64,000 nucleotides of DNA from Xestospongia bergquistia (lineage: Eukaryota; Porifera; Demospongiae; Haplosclerida; Petrosiidae): NCBI GenBank assembly GCA_963965975.1, contig OZ014411.1:11982501-12046500 (forward strand), in the 5' to 3' direction. This document shows, in pieces, positions 62,001 through 64,000 of this stretch. The notes under the pieces were generated by a model. It was not told the origin of the DNA, ran no database searches, and was given only the letters and a program-made list of their open reading frames with translations. A program made the position numbers and the translations under genes. Every line of letters begins with the position of its first letter. Position 1 is the stretch's first letter.

Positions 62001-63683
62001 TTTAGGAGGGATTGACTCCAGTTATGTTAGCTGCAGACAATGGCCACAAAGATGTGATTTCAATTTTAATACAGAGAGGAGCTAATCTAAACATTGTTGA
62101 TCTAGTAAGTGTTTATGTGCATATGTTATATTGTAAATCCAGAGCTTCACCATTATCAGCCTAATCAGGTTATTTAAAAAATCTTCTATTTACTCCATTA
62201 AAACTTATGTTATGTATCCATGTTATTGCTAAGGTAATAATAATTATCCAGCATTGATTATTCAATGTTTATTTTATATATCGGCTCCGTGGATGCTTTT
62301 TACTATTAATTTTATTTAGTGGTCTAGTTTGACAGTTGAAGATTTGTGTTTTATTGTAATAGGATGGAGTGATGGCTCTTCATTATGCAAGTAATAATGG
62401 ACATACTGATGTTGTTGAAATATTGCTTAACGATACTACTAATATTGACATTGTTACTAAGGTAATTCAGATGATAAGAATGAGTGTGTAATCTAAGTAA
62501 AATTATTTTTTCTATTTGAATTTTTAAGTCAAAATATTTACTATTAGAAGGAGTTATAAAATAAATTTGTAACAAGTAATACAGCAGATTTTGCATTTAA
62601 AGACTGTTGTATATAAAAAATAATGCTTCTGAAAGTTTTAAGTAACAATGACTGAGATTTAGGTATGAAATTGATGAATGATGATGGTGAATTACAATGT
62701 TAGTCTAATATTTGTATTGATAAGATTATAGTAAGATTTGTTGCGAATAGTTTGGTTAATGTAAGAGTAGTTGATATCACTGATACTTTTTTAATTAGAG
62801 TTAATGTTTTGTAAGTTTGTAATGTGCTAGTGTAGTCATGTAATACATTTACAATAGTGTTAGCAGAGATAATTTAAAATCATCATAATATATTTGATTA
62901 GTTGATGTTAATGGTGTTACTGTAATATACTTAGGAGGGATTGACTTCAGTTATGTTAGCTGCAGACAATGGCCACAAAGATGTGATTTCAATTTTAATA
63001 CAGAGAGGAGCTAATCTAAACATTGTTGATCTAGTAAGTGTTTATGTACATATGTTATGTTATAAATCCAGAGCTTCATCATTATCAGCCTAATCTGGTT
63101 ATTTAAAAAATCTTCTATTTATTCCATTAAAACTTATATTATGTATCCATGTTATTGTTAAGGTAATAATAGTTATCCAGTATTGATTAATCAATGTTTA
63201 TTTTATATCGGGACTGTGGATGTTTTTTACTATTAATTTTATTTATTGGTCTAATTTGACAGTTGAAGATGTGTGTTTTATTGTAATAGGATGGCTGGCT
63301 GGCTCTTCATTATGCAAGCAATAATGGACATACTGATGTTGTTGAAATATTGCTTAACCATACTACTAATATCGACATTGTTACTGAGGTAATTCACATC
63401 ATGAGAATGAGTGTGCAAAGTATGGCTGTATGAAACTTGTATCATACTATACCTACATAACTTACATTAACATTCATTCAGTGATACATTAGTAATAGGC
63501 AACCTTTTTGTCATAGTAAACCAGTACAGTCTATATCGATGTATTACTTTGTATGGTATTATTTATCTTGCCTATATTATTTAGGACAAAAGGACTCCTT
63601 TGCACTATGCTGCAAACAATGGCAGAACTGATGTTGTCACACTTTTGATTAACAGTGGAGCTAATCTAGATGCAGCTGATAAT
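31910..63683 (+). CDS. Giant ankyrin gene: array of 60 one-repeat exons (partial)
   Basis: The array has a leading B exon (31910-32008), 29 A/B exon pairs and a divergent last exon (63585-63683). All 60 exons are exactly 99 bp, phase 0 at both ends and without a stop, giving about 1980 residues of ankyrin repeat if all are joined. The A type reads GLTPVMLAARNGHKD... and the B type DGWLALHYASNNGHTD.... A-to-B introns are about 257 bp, begin GTAAGT and end TAATAG; B-to-A introns are about 465 bp, begin GTAATT and end TTTAG. The unit period is about 925 bp (830-934). Below I number residues 1-33 in each exon; A varies mainly at 1, 5, 9, 11 and the last five residues, B at 1, 3, 4, 8, 11, 12, 15, 24 and the tail. 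The start exon and downstream end are not in view. Ankyrin arrays bind proteins; the ligand is unknown. Confidence 0.78.
32351..32680 (-). repeat. 3' LTR of the retrotransposon
   Basis: 330 bp, bounded by TGTGAAGGAT and GTCCATCACA on the + strand. Reads as identical to the copy at 36628-36957. Confidence 0.93.
32681..32697 (-). other. Polypurine tract of the retrotransposon
   Basis: On the minus strand a 17-nt all-purine run (GGAGAAGGAAGGAGGAG) abuts the 3' LTR, the normal place for plus-strand priming. Confidence 0.85.
32707..34512 (-). CDS. Integrase C-terminus, reverse transcriptase and RNase H
   Basis: A 601-codon open frame. Residues about 60-100 hold the integrase GPY/F module (QWQGPYEVV, then IFHVNMLRKF). 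The reverse transcriptase follows with WASPIVIVNKKDGSLRLCVD, FDLTRGYWQVP, MPFGLQGAPATFQ and the catalytic YLDD near 331-334. RNase H follows with TDAS near 482, an EKECLAI segment and TDHRALEWL near 552, ending NADALSR. The open frame extends upstream of the first Met, where integrase should join it, but a one-base break near 34577 separates them. It copies the element RNA into DNA. Confidence 0.92.
   Translation of the reverse strand: MSYVLLTREKLTKMTELVQQNLAQAQERQKNWYDRNARVREFQPGDQILVLLPTATSKLLAQWQGPYEVVKRIGKVDYVIDMHDRRKRKRIFHVNMLRKFHVPKVSETNYFLEGIDDDIREEEIPVWNEDPEGQPLVGTQLDIHQKEKLYGVIKQFTDVLQNTPGRTNLTVHHIETGSALPVRLPPYRLPHAYRDTVRAELQQMLEGGIIEHSSSEWASPIVIVNKKDGSLRLCVDYRKLNSVSQSDAYPMPRIDELIDGLGQSRYISTFDLTRGYWQVPVSERDCPKTAFNTPFGLYQFNVMPFGLQGAPATFQRMMDYLVDGCGAFAAAYLDDLVVFSGSWEDHLIHLIEIFKRLRRAGLTAKPSKCQFAMHQCTYLGHVVGNGLVRPETTKVEAVQQFPTPGSKTDVRAFLGLTGYYRKFIPGYATVSSVLSDLTRKSAPNKVVWTPQCEKAFVELKRLLCSAPVLKAPDFSRLFILQTDASDRGIGAVLSQTDENEDDHPVAYFSKKLLPREQRYSTVEKECLAIKLATHAFRVYLLGRKFIIQTDHRALEWLDRLKENNARLTRWSLSLQPYHFVVNYRSGSKNGNADALSRIATN
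34554..35288 (-). CDS. Retrotransposon integrase core
   Basis: 245 residues. Zinc-binding H21, H28, C58 and C61 are present. The catalytic triad is visible as D90 (MDIIGPL), D149 (LTDQGSNF) and E185 (LVERFNQ), with 35 residues between the last two (DD35E). The frame ends in a stop shortly after LLYGRN, and the C-terminal module continues in a different frame in the next coding piece. It inserts element DNA into the genome. Its place upstream of RT is the notable point. Confidence 0.92.
   Translation of the reverse strand: MDVEQLVLPKACRRKVMELAHEIPLAGHMGKEKTRRRILQRFYWPTLYKDVEEYCKCCLQCQKSNNKGVQRAPLIPLPIVGEPFKRIAMDIIGPLPKSRSGNRFILVICDYATRYPEAIPLKRIDAEHIAEELVQVFARVGMPQEILTDQGSNFTSQLLAELYQLLHIHPIRTTPYHPQTDGLVERFNQTLKAMLRKVATKEGRDWDKLVPYILFAYREVPQASTGFSPFELLYGRNYEDRWIY
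35240..36217 (-). CDS. Zinc knuckle and aspartic protease of the retrotransposon
   Basis: 326 residues. A CCHC knuckle lies at C22, C25, H30 and C35 (CYNCGQRGH). The retroviral-type protease carries DTGCSQTMV with the catalytic Asp at 76 and a later DVLLGTDV. An acidic, Lys-rich linker follows. The frame overlaps the integrase frame at its end; a frame change near 35365-35380 would be needed to enter the integrase region. Confidence 0.85.
   Translation of the reverse strand: MAAVSETPQKNEDKTGKNLIRCYNCGQRGHVALKCPSAALFCGSSHVRPAGRRLVKRDVYKSGLVEGRRVEKVVLDTGCSQTMVHKDLVPQDKIVEGDAVTIRCAHGDTVLYPLAEIELEVDGHPISIEAAVSETLPVDVLLGTDVPELTHLLGETALGKAQVDAMVVMTRARARQQREEESVIAEKEAESGVLPSSVESTGEDSEEEIIKLGNSFDNDIFVPGKEKVKLTRGDKRKLHQKYWERDEEKLDKHVLELSAATLKELQEQDESLLSIRKNADRSPGLRRLNTIIVTDSCIEGGRHQAETMERWMSSSWFFQRHVGGK
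36118..36558 (-). pseudogene. Gag N-terminal fragment with capsid deleted
   Basis: 147 codons beginning MTTRSGRSYK, with a charged coiled-coil-like stretch (about 28-62) and then VKLVPLKEKDDIEAYLMTFE, a motif that introduces the capsid domain in many Ty3/gypsy gags. After ERWP the frame runs out of phase, and the zinc knuckle appears almost at once in another frame. The capsid domain, normally 100-200 residues, is therefore missing. Confidence 0.75.
36608..36625 (-). other. Primer-binding site of the retrotransposon
   Basis: On the minus strand TGGTGGCAGCTGCGGGAT begins two bases inside the 5' LTR. The + strand reads like a tRNA 3' end (AATCCCGCAGCTGCCACCA), including the CCA and a T-arm-like TCGAAAT before it. 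The tRNA species is not identified. Confidence 0.75.
36628..36957 (-). repeat. 5' LTR of the retrotransposon
   Basis: 330 bp, reads as identical to 32351-32680. Transcription of the element would start here on the minus strand, opposite to the host array gene. Confidence 0.93.
37095..37549 (+). CDS. Array unit 1 (exons A1 + B1)
   Basis: A 37095-37193, B 37451-37549. A: 1Ala, 5Pro, 9Ala, 11Arg, tail KFVDP. B: DGWL, YASYNGHT, LLND, tail IVTK. First pair after the retrotransposon. Confidence 0.8.
38015..38469 (+). CDS. Array unit 2 (exons A2 + B2)
   Basis: A 38015-38113, B 38371-38469. A: 1Ala, 5Pro, 9Ala, 11Arg, tail NFVDP. B: DGWL, YASNNGHI, LLND, tail IVTK. Confidence 0.8.
38935..39389 (+). 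CDS. Array unit 3 (exons A3 + B3)
   Basis: A 38935-39033, B 39291-39389. A: 1Ala, 5Pro, 9Gly, 11Arg, tail KFVDP. B: DGWL, YASYNGHT, LLND, tail IVTK. Close copy of unit 1 except A9. Confidence 0.8.
39852..40306 (+). CDS. Array unit 4 (exons A4 + B4)
   Basis: A 39852-39950, B 40208-40306. A: 1Ala, 5Pro, 9Gly, 11Arg, tail NIVDL. B: YGVM, YASNNGHT, LLNH, tail DVLIK, shared only with unit 25. The following intron is about 90 bp shorter than usual. Confidence 0.8.
40682..41134 (+). CDS. Array unit 5 (exons A5 + B5)
   Basis: A 40682-40780, B 41036-41134. A: 1Ala, 5Pro, 9Ala, 11Arg, tail NFVDP. B: YGVM, YASNNGHI, LLND, tail IVTK. Confidence 0.8.
41605..42060 (+). CDS. Array unit 6 (exons A6 + B6)
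   Basis: A 41605-41703, B 41962-42060. A: 1Glu, 5Pro, 9Gly, 11Arg, tail NVVNP. B: DGWL, YASNNGHT, LLND, tail DGITK. First unit with Glu at A1. Confidence 0.8.
42537..42993 (+). CDS. Array unit 7 (exons A7 + B7)
   Basis: A 42537-42635, B 42895-42993. A: 1Glu, 5Pro, 9Gly, 11Arg, tail NVVNP. B: DGWL, YASNNGHT, LLND, tail IVTK. Confidence 0.8.
43464..43920 (+). CDS. Array unit 8 (exons A8 + B8)
   Basis: A 43464-43562, B 43822-43920. A: 1Glu, 5Pro, 9Ala, 11Arg, tail NVVNP. B: DGWL, YASNNGHT, LLND, tail IVTK. Confidence 0.8.
44394..44850 (+). CDS. Array unit 9 (exons A9 + B9)
   Basis: A 44394-44492, B 44752-44850. A: 1Ala, 5Ser, 9Gly, 11Arg, tail NVDDP; uniquely Leu replaces Ser in the VIS(I) helix. 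B: DGWL, YASNNGHT, LLND, tail DGITK, as in unit 6. Confidence 0.8.
45328..45784 (+). CDS. Array unit 10 (exons A10 + B10)
   Basis: A 45328-45426, B 45686-45784. A: 1Glu, 5Pro, 9Gly, 11Arg, tail NVVNP. B: DGWL, YASNNGHT, LLNH, tail IVTK. Confidence 0.8.
46258..46714 (+). CDS. Array unit 11 (exons A11 + B11)
   Basis: A 46258-46356, B 46616-46714. A: 1Ala, 5Pro, 9Gly, 11Arg, tail NVVNP. B: YGVM, YASNNGHT, LLND, tail IVTK. Confidence 0.8.
47191..47647 (+). CDS. Array unit 12 (exons A12 + B12)
   Basis: A 47191-47289, B 47549-47647. A: 1Ala, 5Pro, 9Gly, 11Arg, tail NIVDL. B: DGWL, YASNNGHT, LLND, tail IVTK. Near-identical to unit 15, 2785 bp away. Confidence 0.8.
48121..48577 (+). CDS. Array unit 13 (exons A13 + B13)
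   Basis: A 48121-48219, B 48479-48577. A: 1Glu, 5Pro, 9Gly, 11Arg, tail NVVNP. B: YGVM, YASNNGHT, LLND, tail IVTK. Near-identical to units 16 and 18. Confidence 0.8.
49051..49504 (+). CDS. Array unit 14 (exons A14 + B14)
   Basis: A 49051-49149, B 49406-49504. A: 1Glu, 5Pro, 9Gly, 11Gly, tail NIVDP. B: DGWL, YASNNGHT, LLNH, tail IVTK. Near-identical to units 20 and 22. Confidence 0.8.
49976..50432 (+). CDS. Array unit 15 (exons A15 + B15)
   Basis: A 49976-50074, B 50334-50432. A: 1Ala, 5Pro, 9Gly, 11Arg, tail NIVDL. B: DGWL, YASNNGHT, LLND, tail IVTK. Confidence 0.8.
50906..51362 (+). CDS. Array unit 16 (exons A16 + B16)
   Basis: A 50906-51004, B 51264-51362. A: 1Glu, 5Pro, 9Gly, 11Arg, tail NVVNP. 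B: YGVM, YASNNGHT, LLND, tail IVTK. Confidence 0.8.
51836..52292 (+). CDS. Array unit 17 (exons A17 + B17)
   Basis: A 51836-51934, B 52194-52292. A: 1Glu, 5Pro, 9Gly, 11Arg, tail NIVDL. B: DGWL, YASNKGHT (Lys at 12), LLND, tail IVTK. Near-identical to unit 19. Confidence 0.8.
52758..53214 (+). CDS. Array unit 18 (exons A18 + B18)
   Basis: A 52758-52856, B 53116-53214. A: 1Glu, 5Pro, 9Gly, 11Arg, tail NVVNP. B: YGVM, YASNNGHT, LLND, tail IVTK. Copy of unit 16, 1852 bp away. Confidence 0.8.
53688..54144 (+). CDS. Array unit 19 (exons A19 + B19)
   Basis: A 53688-53786, B 54046-54144. A: 1Glu, 5Pro, 9Gly, 11Arg, tail NIVDL. B: DGWL, YASNKGHT, LLND, tail IVTK. Confidence 0.8.
54610..55063 (+). 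CDS. Array unit 20 (exons A20 + B20)
   Basis: A 54610-54708, B 54965-55063. A: 1Glu, 5Pro, 9Gly, 11Gly, tail NIVDP. B: DGWL, YASNNGHT, LLNH, tail IVTK. Confidence 0.8.
55535..55985 (+). CDS. Array unit 21 (exons A21 + B21)
   Basis: A 55535-55633, B 55887-55985. A: 1Glu, 5Pro, 9Ala, 11Cys, tail NVVDS. B: DGWL, DASNNGHT (Asp replaces Tyr at 8), LLNH, tail IVTE. Confidence 0.8.
56460..56913 (+). CDS. Array unit 22 (exons A22 + B22)
   Basis: A 56460-56558, B 56815-56913. A: 1Glu, 5Pro, 9Gly, 11Gly, tail NIVDP. B: DGWL, YASNNGHT, LLNH, tail IVTK. Copy of unit 20; I see one intron difference between them. Confidence 0.8.
57385..57835 (+). CDS. Array unit 23 (exons A23 + B23)
   Basis: A 57385-57483, B 57737-57835. 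A: 1Glu, 5Pro, 9Gly, 11Arg, tail NVVDS. B: DGWL, DASNNGHT, LLNH, tail IVTE. Differs from unit 21 only in codons A9 and A11 as far as I can read. Confidence 0.8.
58310..58760 (+). CDS. Array unit 24 (exons A24 + B24)
   Basis: A 58310-58408, B 58662-58760. A: 1Ala, 5Ser, 9Ala, 11Arg, tail NVVDS. B: DGWL, DASNNGHT, LLNH, tail IVTE. Differs from unit 23 only in codons A1, A5 and A9 as far as I can read. Confidence 0.8.
59235..59691 (+). CDS. Array unit 25 (exons A25 + B25)
   Basis: A 59235-59333, B 59593-59691. A: 1Ala, 5Ser, 9Ala, 11Arg, tail NVVIP. B: YGVM, YASNNGHT, VVGILLND (Gly replaces Glu), tail DVLIK, as in unit 4. Confidence 0.8.
60149..60603 (+). CDS. Array unit 26 (exons A26 + B26)
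   Basis: A 60149-60247, B 60505-60603. A: 1Ala, 5Leu, 9Ala, 11Gly, tail NFVDP. B: VGWL (Val at 1), YASNNGHT, LLNH, tail IVTK. Confidence 0.8.
61078..61531 (+). CDS. Array unit 27 (exons A27 + B27)
   Basis: A 61078-61176, B 61433-61531. A: 1Ala, 5Pro, 9Ala, 11Cys, tail NVVDP. B: VGWL, YASNNGHI, LLND, tail IVTK. Confidence 0.8.
62006..62461 (+). CDS. Array unit 28 (exons A28 + B28)
   Basis: A 62006-62104, B 62363-62461. A: 1Glu, 5Pro, 9Ala, 11Asp, tail NIVDL. B: DGVM (a hybrid of the two B starts), YASNNGHT, LLND, tail IVTK. Confidence 0.8.
62935..63388 (+). CDS. Array unit 29 (exons A29 + B29)
   Basis: A 62935-63033, B 63290-63388. A: 1Glu, 5Ser, 9Ala, 11Asp, tail NIVDL. B: DGWL, YASNNGHT, LLNH, tail IVTE. 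Last pair; the following intron departs from the array sequence after about 30 bp. Confidence 0.8.
63585..63683 (+). CDS. Divergent ankyrin exon after the array
   Basis: A 99-bp phase-0 exon from TTTAG to GTTAGT. It encodes a near-consensus repeat (DKRTPLHYAANNGRTDVV, then LLINSGANLDAAD). It is not part of the A/B family, which shows the gene continues beyond the array, probably off the right edge. Confidence 0.8.
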
Positions 63684-63726
63684 GTTAGTGCTATGTAAAT
63701 TTACTTTATTCATCATATGAGGCAAC

Positions 63727-63756
63727 TAATCTAGTGGTGTAGAAAAAAGTTACCTA

Positions 63757-63835
<79 letters not shown>

Positions 63836-63864
63836 AAGTAACTTTTTGCTGCACTGCTAGATTA
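63727..63864. mobile_element. Foldback element around a TA microsatellite
   Basis: Arms of about 36 bp (63727-63762, starting TAATCTAG, and 63829-63864, ending CTAGATTA) are imperfectly complementary. Between them lies an uninterrupted TA run of about 66 bp. Looks like a MITE whose centre has expanded. Confidence 0.7.
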
Positions 63865-63886
63865 AATATATATATATATTCATATA

Positions 63887-63983
63887 TAGACCAGAATTAA
63901 AGGACAAAAGAACAGTGCTCTCAATTTGTTGCTGACAGCAGCAAAGCAAGAGCTCTGTTCTTTTGTCCTTCAATTCTGGTCTA
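63887..63983. mobile_element. Second foldback MITE
   Basis: Arms of about 34 bp (starting TAGACCAGAATT and ending AATTCTGGTCTA) pair with two or three mismatches around a loop of about 28 bp. No coding capacity. It lies only 22 bp from the preceding foldback element. Confidence 0.75.
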
Positions 63984-64000
63984 ACCTGCTCTGTCTAAAT

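Noticed and set aside
41971-62596. A family of similar minus-strand open frames of 67-93 codons starting near MLQIYFITPSNSKYF
   Set aside because: They are antisense to B exons and the following introns, recur only because the unit recurs, and several change frame or length through intron indels. No domain or start context supports them.
37095-63388. CRISPR or satellite interpretation of the regular repeats
   Set aside because: Units are about 925 bp with precise splice sites and intact ankyrin frames in an intron-rich eukaryotic sequence.

Overview
The window is metazoan genomic DNA: AT-rich, intron-rich, with GT-AG introns and animal-type domain combinations. A sponge (demosponge such as Amphimedon) is my best guess, from the ankyrin-Roc-COR-Death architecture, the abundance of ankyrin exons and a Gmr1-like retrotransposon. 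That guess rests on family knowledge, not on a search. All host coding signal is on the + strand.

Region 1 (about 1150-18960) is one 17-exon gene. It encodes eight to nine ankyrin repeats (one repeat per 99-bp phase-0 exon), a Roc-like GTPase domain with a COR-like segment, a conserved C-terminal region and a Death domain, followed by an AATAAA signal. A one-base frameshift lies in its largest exon. Its logic is that of an intracellular receptor: repeats sense, a nucleotide switch relays, and a Death domain recruits partners.

Region 2 (about 18989-31740) is debris of tandem duplication. It holds a dead fragment of the same gene's exon 13, then two blocks of about 6 kb that each carry orphan ankyrin exons, a short stop-bearing exon, a long non-coding stretch and a 43-44 bp minisatellite. 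Block 1 carries a 628-bp Mutator-like MITE with a 9-bp target duplication; block 2 shows the empty site.

Region 3 (about 31740-63683) is the main feature. It is a tandem array of about 925-bp units, each with two ankyrin exons of 99 bp (type A and type B). I located 29 A/B pairs plus one leading B exon and one trailing divergent exon, 60 exons in all, every one exactly 99 bp, phase 0 and free of stop codons (about 1980 residues). The array runs to near the right edge; its first coding exon and its 3' end are not seen. Neighbouring units are almost identical over introns as well as exons, yet differ in a few exon codons, several at positions that contact ligands in ankyrin proteins.

Within the first intron of the array sits a 4607-bp LTR retrotransposon on the minus strand (32351-36957) with apparently identical 330-bp LTRs and a 5-bp target duplication. 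Its RT is of Ty3/gypsy type, but integrase lies upstream of RT, the order known from Gmr1-like elements. Its interior is frameshifted and most of the capsid region is missing. The right end (63727-63983) holds two foldback elements.
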